This document shows, piece after piece, positions 1-13,200 of a stretch of DNA of 64,000 nucleotides. Made by a program: the position numbers and the translations under genes. Every line of letters begins with the position of its first letter. The stretch's first letter is position 1. The notes beneath the pieces were generated by a model that saw only the letters and a list, made by a program, of their open reading frames with translations, was not told the origin of the DNA and searched no databases. The stretch comes from Eremophila alpestris peregrina (taxonomy: Eukaryota > Chordata > Aves > Passeriformes > Alaudidae): positions 14,971,490 to 15,035,489 of the forward strand of contig WMCF01000020.1 of NCBI GenBank assembly GCA_009792885.1, in the 5' to 3' direction.

Positions 1-2140
1 CACTCGATCAGCCACTTCTGTGCCACAGGCTCTTTGCCGTTTGCTGAAATGAATGGGCTGCTCTGCCCAGCTCCCCTCCCTTTGAGAAACAGGAGGGGAA
101 TGTAGGGCTGGCCTCTGTGACTCAGAGTGCAGAGCTGGCTGTGCCGAGGAGGTGACAATGGCACTGGGGGGACACTGACCTGACAGAGTAGTCTGTGTGC
201 TGGTTTGGAGATGGGCAGGCTTGGCAGAAAGGAGGCACCTCTGACACTGAATGACTCTGTTGTCCTGGATCACAAGTATTGCAGATATTAAGCTGCAACA
301 AAACCACTTTCAACTAGTGCTGAAATGTGATTTCAGTACTCAGAAGAGATAGATGACTAAGCAGAAACTGGCTGTTGTTTTGATTCAGCTACTGGGACTT
401 CTGGGTTTGTTTTGGTTTTGGTTTTTTTTTCTCCTTTGTTGTAGCTGAGCTTCCAGAAATGCTGATCTCCAAGCGTACTTTGATGTTCCCATTCTAGCAC
501 TTCCTGAACAGGAAGGCTCCCTGTCAATAGAAACTGCTTAAATGTGCAAGAAAGCCCTTTATTAAAGAACTCTCAATGACTGATTGCCCCTTCTTGGCCA
601 GTTTGTGTCAGCATAGCTTGCAATGAAGAGAAATCTAGCTGCATGTTGAGAACAAGCCCCTAGGAAATCCCAGCAACTGGTAAATCCTGGACTCTCAAGC
701 CTCTGGTTTGAGTGGTACAAATAGTCAGACCCACTGCTGCTGCTGGCCCATGAATCAGCTCAACTTTAGACCTGAATGGAAATTCACATCCTCTCAAGTA
801 ATTTTGTGTTTGTGTAAATGTCAGCACTTGAGTAAAAAGCATTTGTTTAATTTTTCCATCCACAAACCCCAATGCTATTCACAGAGCAAACCCTACCACA
901 GTGTTATGAGACAGAAATTTAAGTATGAATGCTTTATGCTTAAAGCCCTTTAAGTCTCTTTATACTTAAAGCTGAATGCTTTATCTCTTCCTGAGAGTTG
1001 CTGTTGGGAGTACAGTTGGGTCCCTGTGCCTCCTAATTAGAAGAGACTGATACAGTACTGGTTTCTGAGAATTACCTTTCTCCACTTCTCATGTCATCGT
1101 GGGTGTTGCCAGTCTCACGCTCCTCTGTCAGTGTGACTCTGAACTTAGTGTTGTCTGTAAACAGCATTGCCCAATCAGCAGTGCTTTCATTTGCTCAGAA
1201 CTTTGGCAAAATTGGCTAGTTGGTTTGGCATTATGCATGCTGAGTTTCAGGTGGGACCTGCTGGGGGTTGTTCATTTCAAAGAGCAGACTTTGAAAGAGA
1301 CAGATATAATCACAAACTGTGCTCTTCTTCCCAGTAAACTGTGGCTGTACCTGACAGAATGTCCCAGCTCCAGGGACAGACATCTGTGTGAAGGACTGTC
1401 CACACTGCTGTGTGTGTTGGCAGGATGTGTTTGATGAAGGTATTGGTTCAGTAAGGCATTGGTTTTGCTTTGAAAGTCCTCAGATCTAAAAATCCTTAAA
1501 CTCACTAGACTTGCAAAGTCAAAACTCACAGAAATGCCAGTGTTAGGTCTGCTTTGGAGCTTGTGGTATAGTTCTTTGGGCATGAAGACAGATGATGTGA
1601 CATGGAACTCTGATTTGAGCAGCTATCCTGTAAAACAAATCTAACCTGAGACTTTATTAAATACAATTAACAAAGGAGATTTCTGGCTGCATTATGCATA
1701 TCTCTGTTGCAGAAATTGGGTAGTGGGTAGTAAACAAGGCAGCTGCTGCAGGAGAAGCTGCATGGCAGAGGTGTTGGAGCTGTATTGCAGTCAAGACAAC
1801 CCAGACTGAGAAACATCTATTGGTATATAATTCTTGCAGGCAGTAGGGGAACCCAGTATAGTGACCTACAAGTTCAGTGGCTTGAAAAAAGATGGAACTC
1901 TTGCACCTGCATTTGCCTCACTGAGTACCTTGGACCTTGGGTCACTTGTTGTCAGTAGCTAAAACAAGGTGTGAGCAGGGGAGTGATAAAGCAGCAAGGG
2001 TCTGTGCTTGATTTGTGGGGCCTGCCAGTTGGGCTCCAGAATGCATCTGGCTTCAGATGCATTTGATATTCCAGAGGTCTAATTCAGCCTTCTGTTTTCA
2101 CCAGATCTTGTACCCTGCCATTGCCCATATGTTTCTTTGG

Positions 2141-2204
2141 TGTTTTTTTGTTGTTGTTTTTTGTTTGTTTGTTTTGATTTGTTTTGGTTTGGTTTGGTTT
2201 TTTT
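2141..2204. repeat. T/G-rich simple repeat (TTTG/TTTTGG)n
   Basis: About 60 bases consist almost only of T and G in units such as TTTG and TTTGG. It is a low-complexity tract and explains the Asn/Lys/Gln-rich open frame on the opposite strand. Confidence 0.85.
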
Positions 2205-3230
2205 GCCTGTGCATTTCCAACAAAGGTAAGGAACAGAACTTTATATAAAGTGAGTTTTGAGAAGTTTTGGCCATGGGGCCAAGAGCTGTCTATGTGATTT
2301 GCACAGTGTGATTTCTGGTGCAGTCTGTTTTTCATGGTTCTATTGCAGTTACTCACATCAGAGACAGACGCATAGACCATGCTGACCCATGAAGGCAGAG
2401 ATGCTCTGGCTCTTGGGGCTGACCCTTTGAGGCAGCAGGAGTGCCTGCCAGGCTGTTTTTGCCCTGGAAGAGGAGTCTGTTTTTGCTGTGCTGTTGATGG
2501 TGGAAGAGTGTTTTGCTTGGTGACACTCTGAGCTGCAGCTGGTGCCTGTACCAAGCTGCTGATGTGCTGTGCAGTTGACCGCTGTCTGGATTTAATCTCT
2601 AACCTCTGATTGTTCTTGAAAGCATGTTCTAGGGATTTCATTCCCACCCACACTGCTCCTGTGACCCCTTCCATTTCCTGGGTGTCTAAGTACAGAACAG
2701 AAAAGATTCATTAACCTGGTAAGTAACCTCTTTTTATGAGGGAAGTGATTTTCCGTCACGCTCTGTTAGATCCTATTGATTTCTGTTTTTCCCCTCGTTG
2801 GCCTCTTTTGCCGTATATTCTCCTCTTTGTCATGCTTCAGTAGGAAGGTGATACATGATATGCTGGTTTGGGGTTTTTTTTTGCTGTTTCCTGGGCAAAG
2901 AGCTGGGATCTTCTGAGGCCATTGCTCAAGTGCCCACGTCTCTGCCTTTTCTTGGAAAGCTTTGTTGTCAAGGCAAACTGTTGGTTGGTAATAGGATGAT
3001 GACATGAGGAGTAAAACCTTCTGGCTGCCCTCTTTTGTTTTGATGTTGAAAAGAGCATCTTTTTCTCTCTTTGCCATTGTGCAATCCCTCATCTCTTGGC
3101 AGAGGTGTGATGCATTTGCCATGGGGTTTGCAAGCATGCATGAAATGGAGACCTCAAACCATCACGTGTGCCTGCTCTTTCTGTCCAGTGCATTCTGCAT
3201 CCATGGTTGGTCCTAGTGCTGCTCACATTC

Positions 3231-3251
3231 AGCTGATCACAGTGATCAGCT
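3231..3251. repeat. perfect short inverted repeat
   Basis: AGCTGATCAC, one spacer base, then GTGATCAGCT: 10-bp perfect arms. The arms include the Bcl-type palindrome TGATCA twice. It could be chance or a dimeric protein site. Confidence 0.8.
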
Positions 3252-3782
3252 TTGCCCAAATAGAGGAACAGAGCTCTGTGTGGCTAGGATTGTCATCTAG
3301 ACTGTCCTAAAGAAAGGTGCATGAAGGATAGATCCTATTTATTTATGAATCTTCGGCTGTGCTTTCCCTAAAACAGGCAACTAAACCCGAAGGGTCAGTG
3401 AAGGGGTACGAGTTCTGTGTGCAGACTGATCCGTAGTGGTGCAGAGTGGAGAGCTGTGCTCCCATCTCTCTGCACAACAGGGCCTGACTCTCTGGTGCCA
3501 GGCTGTTGGAAGCCTTGCTTTCTTTCATGGTTCACTACATTATGTGGGGAAAGAGGAAAAAGCAATTGTAAGTTTTTATTGGGAAAGGAGGTGTATACTT
3601 TGGTGAGTTAAATACACTAGAAATCTTAAGACCTTACTGGATCATAGTCTTTGCTGTTAGTTGTAAGCAGTTGAGAGGAAAAAACCCAACAAACTAAAAG
3701 GTCTTAAAATGCCTTTGATCAAGCATTTTAAGTTGTTTTCCTCTTATTGCTTTCAAAGCTTTGAACTTTGAGTTTGTAGTGG

Positions 3783-3814
3783 TTTGTTTTTTGTTTTTGC
3801 TTTTTTTTTTTTTT
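3783..3814. repeat. T-rich simple repeat
   Basis: Runs of T interrupted by single G or C bases, ending in 14 consecutive T. Low-complexity intronic sequence. Confidence 0.8.
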
Positions 3815-6800
3815 AATTTCTACATGTCCTTCATTAACCCAAGTCCTCTAAAATACCTTTAAAGGGGCTCTGTAATCTGTACACTTTCATGCAAGTTGGA
3901 GTAGAGAAATTGGAAGGTCTCACAGCAAAACAGGGAAGGCTGGTAATGTTGCTGTCAGCAGAGGGTGGCACCATCAAAGGAACAGCTGGATGTGGGCCTA
4001 GCTAGGGAGGCTTGGGACTCCATAAAACACACTTTGGAAAGGTGTGTTCTACCTGGTGAATGCAGGACTGGAGTTTGGTGACCTCTTTCTTCAGGACTGT
4101 TTTCAGAATGCAAAAGTCACCTTTAGGCTGATGTGAAGGCTCAAAGGATTGTGTGCAGGTCCTGTGAGGAGGGGAGCTCTGCTCTGCTCTGTGGTGCTGC
4201 TGTGTGATGCCAGCAGCTTCTGCTTCCTCAAGGGCTGCTCTGAGGATGCCATTGTCTCCTGAAGAGGGAGACTCTGGAATGAGCCATGTCCTGAATGGAC
4301 TGGAAGTGAGGTACAGGGTTGTGCCTCTCCTCCTTTTGCTGGCATGGAGGCAGAGGGGATGACAGATACACCAGAAGTTCTGTGCATCCTGGGGCTCTTG
4401 TTACTCATTGTCAAAAACTGCAGCAAACTCTGTTACGTTGTCACAAGCCAAGGTCCTGGCCTTGTCTCCATCCCCCTGCTTTGCCCTGAATTTTGCTAAC
4501 ATGCATGAATACAGAGTCCTGAAATTCAGGTTCATGGTTCCAAAGTTCATGGTCTTGAGAATAAACAAAAAACTATTGTGGTGGCTGAGAGCTGCATACC
4601 CCATTAACCCAGAATCATGAATATTTATCGTGATGGATTACAAAAGAACATAGAGACTATATTGTATTTCCTATAACTTTATTTCCATGGCATCTTTTCT
4701 TGGTGGGTCACTTTAATGTAAGCTTTGCTTATTTAGTTGCACACTTTAAGCCGATTAACTTTTTACTAATAAAATGTGTGTTGCCTCCCTTTGTCCCAGC
4801 CACCGTTTGTTTGTACCTACACTCCTGTGACAAAGAGTCCCAGAGAAATGCTTTAAGCTCTGGATAAATCCCACTGCTGGAGGCTTTGGCCCAGCTGAAT
4901 GTGTCTGAGCTGATTTCAGCCTTGTATTTTCCCTTTCCCTCTCTTGCTGCCTGAAAGTTGGACCCTCAAAGCAAGGTCTTTGCCTCGAACACCTTTCCAC
5001 TCTTAAAACCATTTGTGGTGCTCTGGGGCTAGCAGAAATTATTCAGCCTGCCAGTGCTCTCTGAGCTGGGCTAGAATAAAACTGTAAGTGGTGGGAATTG
5101 GGGGAAGTAATTGGGAATTTCCAACTATGAAGACTGGTCTGTGGCTCTGCAGCTTCAGTAGTTTCCCAGCTGGTAACCACGGTATTCTTTGCTGCTTACA
5201 AAATTTGCCCTGTCATTCAGTGTCCAACATACTGCATGTTTTACTGTGACTTCTCTCTAAGAGAAGTATCATCCCAGAGATATGATTACATGCTGCTATT
5301 TTGTTAAAGGCCCTCTATAAAAATTATCCTTTTTCACCCAGACAGTTCAGACCAGAATTTTAAAGTTAGTTGGGAGCCAAAAGGCATGGATAAGCACTTG
5401 GAAAATACTTTCTAAAGGCCTTTTATTAATCTGTTCTTTTGTATTTGGAGCTTTGCTAAAGCTAAAATGATTCCTTAGAAATGTACTGTTAATACTTAAG
5501 AATGACTGCTCTGCCTCAAAGCAAACTCTGTGACCCATTTTCATTGGGGCAGCAGTAAATGCCAAAGGAGATGTAGAAAAGCAGGGTAAGACAGAATGGT
5601 ATGTTCAGAAAGTCTCCCTGACTGCCATAGACTCCACAATACCTTCTCCAGAGGTGGCTCGTTGTCTTTAATAGTATTGGACAGCTTTGTCTTCTATCTG
5701 CTTTCTTTTTGAACCTGTGTAAGCTTTTAGCACCCACAGCCTGCTGGAATAAGAAGTGCCAGAGCTTACCTGCAGCAGCCCTGTGCTCTTTTCTTACTCA
5801 CCAGTAAAGGAGTCAGAGCATCTGGTGTCTCAGAGGGTTAGTTAGTGTTGCCTACCTGTTTCTAGTCTTGTTTCCTTTTACACCAAAGCTTCCCATGTGT
5901 TGGCTTTTGTCTTGGGGAAATTCAGAGGAACTCAGCTGTCTTTAATAGCAGAAAATGCTCATCCTTTGCTGTTGAAGGAAAATTCCTTTCTTTAAGAAGT
6001 CTGAGATCACACTGGCTGTGGAAAAGGAGGGGAAACATTGAGGGCAGTAGCAGGCAGCCATGCTCCACACCCTGTGGGAACTGCTTAGTGCTTCTCTGCA
6101 GCACTGCAGCAGATAATACGAGCTTATAACTAGCTTTCAGCAGGTTTGGGATTCTACTTAGGAGGTAGGGGTGACCCAGGAAGAGCAGTTTTAAAGAGCA
6201 GTTTATAGTGGCACTTCTTACCTTGTGAAAGTTCACGGTCCTCATTCTGTTGGCACCTGAAAAGCATGAAGTGGCAGTGCAAGTCCTTTGGGCAGCTCAT
6301 ACTCAGTATTCCCTGCTGATGGGAGAAGCATGTGTAGTGTAGCATGCAGGGGAACACTGGCATTTGATGGGTGTTGATGTGGCTGCAGAGGGATGACTGA
6401 CAGAAAGGGGAGCAGATCTGCTGCTGCTAGATTGTTACAATAGCTGAATAGATGGGAATGTTTTTTGATGGGGGCAGCCCTTCTGGAAAGTGCCTGCGTT
6501 TTGCTTTCCACTGATCCAGAGCTGGCTCTGAGAGGGTGAGCCAGAGGCAAATCTCCATCCTCATCCTTTGTGCTAATGGTGAGAGGGAAAGGGGTTTGCT
6601 TCTGCTTCCTCAGGCTCCCCTGCTGAGCTAATCCCCTGTCCATGGCAGCTTCTGGAGGAGCAGGAGGGATTGAAAACCAGCAGCCACTGGAGCAAACACC
6701 TCAGCACCACCTCTTCTTTCCAACCCAGGACAAGTGTCCTGCAGTAAATGAGCCACTTTCTATTTTGGTGCCTTCCTTTTATTTCCAGCAGGGCTGGTGA

Positions 6801-8529
6801 CCCTGCCTGCTGCTGATGCTCAGAGCTGCTCATGGTAAGGCCTGGCTTAAAGCTGTGGGACAGGAATTAGGTTTTATTTGCAGTTTTTTGGGTTGGAATT
6901 TTCCCTGACTAGTCTGCCTGTGTCTGGGAAGAGCCTGCTTTTAGAGCCTGAGCCAAAAAAGGGCTTCGTTGTCTCAGAGCAAGGCTAGCACAGAGACTGT
7001 ACTGGCACTGCTGAATCCTGGCAGCTCTGGTCCCTCTCGCCTTTGCTCCCTCTTTGTCAAACTGCAATCTCTCACTTCAAAGACAGACACACTCCTGACA
7101 CAAGACTTTGCTATCCAGAGGGCACAAACAGCTTGTCAGGGGAAGAACTTGTCTGTGTAATGATACTTCATTAAAGCTGAGATATGTCATAATTGAAGTT
7201 TGCTTTTGTACCTCCAGCCCCACTCTGCTTACGTGTTGTGATAGTTGCTAATCAAGTGATTGTGTGACACTGGTTCAGGAACAGATCCAGCAGTGTGGCA
7301 GAGGGCGCTGATTTGGACAGAGATCCTTTTCTTCTCTTGCTGAGCCAGGGAGATACACACAGAGCAAGGATGAAAAAAGATCCTTGCTAGCCTTGTGCTT
7401 TACTGGGTGTTTGGCATAGGAGCATATGGATCACTTGCAAAAGTGCCAAGTACTGACTGTCACAAAGTGGGGAGCAGAGCTTTGACAAAGACTAGGCTAA
7501 TGCACAGGGTGCAGCTGAGGTGTTTCAGAGGGGGATTGCCAGCAGAAACGCTTATGATTTATATTTATCTAGTTGAATATTTGCAATGTAAGCTTGTGAA
7601 TGTTTGTGAAAGCCTGGGATGAGTATCTCTGACTGATGCTTTGTATTCAGGGCAAAGCTGGAAAGCAAGTGGTGGGCATACTGAGGCAGAAGTCCACCCA
7701 CTGCCTAAGGGTCCTACAGCTGCTCTCTGACACAGCCATGTCCACTGATGCAGTCATGGCCACTCCATCCCAATTCAAAGCTGGGCTGCTGTTAAGGAAG
7801 ATGGTCTTCCCTTTCATCCTCCTTCTCCCAGTACCAGTGAGCTGTAGGAACTGAGCACAAAAAGGGACTGATCTGGTTTTTACTCAAACAAAAGGTTTTT
7901 TTACTTTCCAGTCCTCTGAATACTTGTGGTAGCACAGAAAAGGCCATAGAAGTAAGTGATTGGAAAGGGAGATGGGACATAAAGAGATAAACCCAGCTGC
8001 CTCTGGGAGAGTAAATTAACAATTCTGCAAGCTGCATACTGTCTACAGTTGATGGTATTTCTGTTGTACATGGACTTGTCTCATCCTGCTGGCTTGTCTG
8101 GAGACTCATGGCTGTAGTTCCCTTAGAGACCCTACAGTTTCCATGAAGTTGTAGGAAATTTCATGTATTGACAATCCAATATGACTGGAAAGCACTCAGG
8201 ATGAGTTAGCACTTAATGGCAGTGTGAAAGTTTGATGACATTTGCATATGCATGAAGCATAAGCCTTCTTGAATATCTTCTGTTGGATTCCTGAGGGAGC
8301 AGAGCTCTGGCCTTCTCTGGGAGGTAAAGGATTAATGATGCCTCCTTCAAACTGCTGAACACTGTATTTCTGTGCTGGATCTTCACATCTGCTGTAGTGT
8401 GACACAGTGCTAAATGCCTTGAAAGGCCTTGAAATGGCAAACAGCTTCCACCTGAGATCCTCCTGAATCCAGAGCCTTTTATTCCGGTCTGGACCTGCAA
8501 TCTACAAGCACTTGTATTTTGTATGAGTT

Positions 8530-8556
8530 CCACCATCTTGCCTTTGGAGATGGTGG
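8530..8556. repeat. short hairpin, 9-bp perfect stem
   Basis: CCACCATCT and AGATGGTGG flank a 9-base loop. The stem is too short for a microRNA precursor. It is listed as sequence structure only. Confidence 0.6.
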
Positions 8557-9997
8557 TGTGTTGATTTTAATTCTATTCCAAATCTCCAGTGTACTGAGTT
8601 CTGTTCATGAGAAGACTTGTATGTTCTGCAGTGATATCCTCAAAAGCAAAGAAGACTATGATGGAGAGCCTGGATAGGTTTTGAGCACTTTCTGACACCA
8701 GTCTTCCATTACTGTAGGCTCACATCTGCTCCAGGCTTCCTGCAAAGTTTAGGGCATGAAATAACTCCTGTAATTTGGACCCATGGGAAGAGGCTGAACT
8801 GGACAGGACCCTGCACTAATGGTGGAGGAAGCAGGGGTGGCTGCTGTTAGTAAGCTGAATTGTACAGCATTTTCATTCATTCCAGCTGTTTAATGGGATT
8901 ACATGAGGAGTGGCTTCTGCCTGCAGACATTTAGTGCCTATGGAAATCTGCAGCTGTCTGAGTCGGTTATGTGCAAATCCCACGTCTCCCCTTCATGCAC
9001 AGGAATTCCTGAATGACGGAAAGCATGTGAATCAATTGCATGAGTAATTTTTCATGTGCTTCACCCAATATCAGGTTTGAGGGATATTTTCTGTTAGCTG
9101 TGTCTATGGTCCCCAACAATTTCCCCAAAGAGGGAGAAGATGCTGCAAGGTGGCCACTAGATGTAGGAGCAGGATAGCTTTGGTGAGTGTGGTGAGTGTG
9201 CACTGCCCTGTGCAAGGCAGTGTGGAGCTGGATGTTCTCATATTCCACTTGGTGATTCACTGCGTGCTGAAGAGGCAAGGAGTAGACACCCTCCATCCTC
9301 AAGAAACAGAGGGGAGCTCCAGCACTTTGGTGCTGGTCAACAGTGGATGGTCTGTCTTATAGTGGAGCACTGAGGTGGAGATATGGGACATCCAGCTCTA
9401 TCCTGGATTCTGCAACCATGAAAAAAGTCACTTCTTCAGGACAGGCAGAGAAACATATCTTTGGATGGCTCTTTGAGGCACCTGTATTGGTGCCTGCTCT
9501 AGCAAGCTCTGTCTGCATAGACAATGTGGATTTTACTGTGCATAGCCAGTTCCAGTAGGCATGGGCTCTACACTGCACTTCCCTGGGGTGCAAGTATAAT
9601 GTGCCATTGTTGGCAAGTAAAATAGTGGCGTCCATTTACTTTCCCCTATGAATTTTTAAACCCTTCCAATAGCTTCCTATCTATTTCCAAACAGAGATAT
9701 TTATTGTATACTTCCCTGACTGGATCTGCCTCTTGGGGGGCAGTAACCCTGGGTGAAGGCCTTACTGACAGTCCTCCCATCTACACATCTACAGACCATT
9801 ACTTTGGATGTGTTCTAGCTGTAATATGGCAAGCGACCACTTGGTAGGCTGGAATAGAGAAGAAAGCCACTGTGCATACTTTAGAAGTGAAATGGTAGCT
9901 TCTGGTGTCACAGCAACATGTGGGAACATGAAATTATAGCCTATATGGAGCCACAGAGCTTTATTTATGTTTTGAGCAATTCCAGCAGTTACAGCCT

Positions 9998-10296
9998 GGT
10001 GCCCAATGGAAGTGTCTGGACAAGGACTGAGCAAAAAACATGGCTGTTCTAAGAGTAAGTAACTTTTTCTGGAAGAAGGAGCAGGAGGTGGTTACCCTGA
10101 TAGAGGTTAATGAAACACTGGAACAGATTGCCCAGAGAGGTGGCAGCTGCCCCATCCCTGAAAGCACTCAAGGTCAGGCTGGATGGGGCTCTGATCAACC
10201 AGATCTAGTTGAAATTGTCCCTGTTCATTGCAGGTGGTTAGAATTAGACCTTGAAAGGTTCTTTCCAACCCAAACCCTTCTATGATTCTATGATTT
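9998..10296 (+). mobile_element. CR1 LINE, truncated 3' end
   Basis: About 300 bases match the 3' end of avian CR1 retroposons. Recognised blocks are GTGCCCA with GGACAAGG, CACTGGAACAGATTGCCCAG, GAGAGGTGGCAGCTGCCCC, a TCAGGCTGGATGGGGCT-type block, CTTTCCAACCC, and the terminal TTCTATGATTCTATGATT at 10278-10295. CR1 copies lack a poly(A) tail and end in short 8-bp repeats, as here. It is a dead 5'-truncated copy, and the left edge is approximate. It is the strongest single sign that the host is a bird. Confidence 0.9.
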
Positions 10297-13200
10297 TCAC
10301 ATGCTGAGATGTTCACCACAGGTCTTTTCCAAAGTCTACCCACCCTGATCTGTAAAGTGTGTTGCTGCAGTGGCATGATCCCAGGAGGAGGCAGTGTTCG
10401 GACCGGTCAGCAACATCTGACTGTGGAAGGGGCTGGGGAAGCCCAGGCAGACCTGGGAACAAAGGAGCTGTTGCTCCAAGATGAAACTTTTCTCTGTGGA
10501 AGCCAGACAATCTTTCCATTTATTTGCAAGTGGCATTTGGTCACAGCTCTTCGGCAACATATGGAAAGCGTTTAAATTAGTCATATGAGCCATGCGTGAA
10601 ACAGATGCATGTTCTTGAGCAGGCTTTAATCGTTGATGTTTGAGCGAGTGAAGGGTGCAGCTGGCTTGCTTGGGAAGTGAGAACATGTCCTCACCCAGAT
10701 GTAGTTAAGTGCTTGAAGTGAAACAGAACTAGCCTGTTAAAGAATGTATCAATGAAGACCAACTTCTCATGGGTACCTACTGCATAAATAATATGAATGG
10801 AGGTAATGACACTTAACCTTTCGCTGCTTTTGTGGCTGCTCACAGCTGGTGCAGGATCAGTTGTGTCAGAAGAAGACAAGGTGCATTACTTCCTTGCTGG
10901 CATCTTTCACTTGTATGCTGGTCTATCAAAACCTAGTTTAAAACACCAAGGTCTGATCAGAGCACAATTCTAAACCTTTCTGAGCAATCTTAGTAAATAG
11001 AGCATAATGAGATCTTGCTGAAGAAAACAGAAAACTGTGGCTGCTGTGAGTTTTGGGTGTGAATCTTGAGAGCAATTTTGTATGATGAGAAATTGCACCC
11101 AAAACTGATGCTCCTGTAACTGGAGCTACAAGAGCCTCTGAAGCTGTGTGGAGCTCTGTACAGTGGGAGATGCTCCCTGTGGTGTGTATGGCTGTGACAG
11201 TAAAAGTGCCCTTAAATACTGAGAGCTTTGACTTCATGCATGCCAACTGTGATGGGATAGACCAAGGTGGGAGTCACTGAGAAATCAGTGACTTCTGCTG
11301 TAGCTGTTTGGGTGACTGAGTTTAGCTGATGTGGAACAGTAACACCAAAACACAAGAACAGAGCATTTATGGCAGTGATACTCAGAAAAGAGGAGGAAGC
11401 AATGAACATTTTGGGACATCAGAAAGAACCATCTGAAGGAAAGCCATGGCAGGATCCAGAGCTCTTCTGTGAGGGCAGCACTGTGATTCTGTGTGCTGCA
11501 CAGTGCAGTATTTATAGAGGGGTGTGCTGCTGCCAGGTTTGTAGTGCTCACCATTGCAAAGCAGACTGGAGGAGCGACTGCCAGAGCAGGCTGGCTCCAT
11601 CCTCTGCTGTGTGTCCACAGGTGCTATTCCAGAGAGACATTTGAACAGGCTGCTGGTGAGCCTCATGAACCACAGAAGAGGAGATCCAAGAGATCCTGTT
11701 TACTCTGTATAAATGGTGAGGCAATCACCTTTTTTTTCAGCTTTCTTATAGGAGTTTAAAACAGACAGGGAATGACCAGAGGGGCATGTGGCATTTTGGG
11801 GGTTATAGAACCAAGTGTCTTCTCTGAACCAAGAGTCCTTTCAGCAGCCCATGCTCTGGGCTGTGTTATGCTGAGCTACCAGCAGGGTACCCATCTGGGG
11901 CACCACTGTCTCCTGCAGGATAGTCCCCTTCTGGGGGAGCCACTTCTCTGAATCACATGATGCTAGAGGGCAGGTTTCAGTGGCCAAGGTGAATTACTTG
12001 GTAAACACCTGTTTCTGGGCAAGTTGGTGGTAGAGGGAGTTTCCCTGAGGTGCATAGTGTGGTGTGAGTGCCCCTTCTCAGACACTGGCTGAGCCCTTCC
12101 CCAGGCTTGTGGACACCAGCAGCCACCTGATGAGCATGAACAGCCCTTGTGTGGAGGGGATTCCCATGGCTGTAGCATCAAAGGCTTCAAGGGTAAAAAC
12201 AGTGCATTTTCAAAATAAACAGGTGAACCAAGCAGCTGTCTGTGATGACAAATACTGATACTTTGACTGATAGATGAACCTTGGTGGAACATCTATTGTG
12301 ATGTGTTTTGACCTCTCATTTGTTTTTATTCATATGCTTCTTTGGACTGTTTTTGCCAGCAGTGAGACTCTCTGGGAAGCATCCTTGTCCCAGGTGTTAC
12401 TCCAGCAATGTTTTGTGTATTACAGGGGGTGGAACACTTCATTTTACAAGGTTATTTTTATCTTCTAAGTATTTGTGGTGAGGCCAGTCCAGGATGGTGA
12501 CTGGACAGCAAGGAAGGGCTGTTCCCTGCCAGGGTGAGTGATTTCCACTCCTCCTGCTGAGAGTGCCGCTGTAATTTTTCATGTGTAGTATCTCCTTCCA
12601 GGGAGTGTTTGTAAAGTTTGATTTTTATAGAAAAGAGTGAATAAAGGAGATAAAATCTGCTGGTCTCTTTTTGTTTTGTCTCTGGCTTGGTTTTTTTTAT
12701 ATTTTGTCCCCTGTTAAACAACAAAAATACAATGTTTAAGACTCCATCACAACTCAGCATGTGCCTGGGACAGTGCTGATGCCAGCTTGGGACAGTTCTC
12801 TCGAAAACTGGAATTGCCTAGTGCTTTGCTGTGTTATGCTCACCTATTTCCTCTGCTATCACCTCTTGCTTTTCCTTGATGCTGTGACTTTGCAGCTTGT
12901 GAAGATCCCAGTCCTGTGGGTTGCTGGGACCTGCTTTTCCTGGAGTGAGCTGTGGTCCTTTCTGGTTTGCAGAGCAGGAATGGCCTAATTGCGGAGATCT
13001 CATGCAAGGATGACTTTTTCTTGTCTTTTTTGTTGGGACACCTGTGCCTGGCTTAAGGCACAAACTCCCTGTAATCTGGGGTGCCTTTGGTTACATCCCG
13101 TGCCCCCACCATGCTGTCAGTGCTGCAGCCACTCTGGCTTCTAATCTCATTCTGATCTCTTCATTGTGGTGGTTTTGGCAGCCCGAATTCCCCACCCAGG

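Noticed and set aside
2084..2674. 196-codon open frame on the - strand with an Asn/Lys/Gln-rich segment
   Set aside because: The rich segment is the complement of the T/G simple repeat at 2141-2204, and nothing resembles a known protein.
8530..8556. Hairpin as a microRNA precursor
   Set aside because: The stem is only 9 bp, far shorter than a pre-miRNA stem.
9200..9225. CCCTGTGCAAGGCAG|tgt as a possible exon 1 end (PCKA-like)
   Set aside because: The frame does not give the PCKA-type motif, there is no consensus donor, and no signal peptide or CpG-rich context precedes it.
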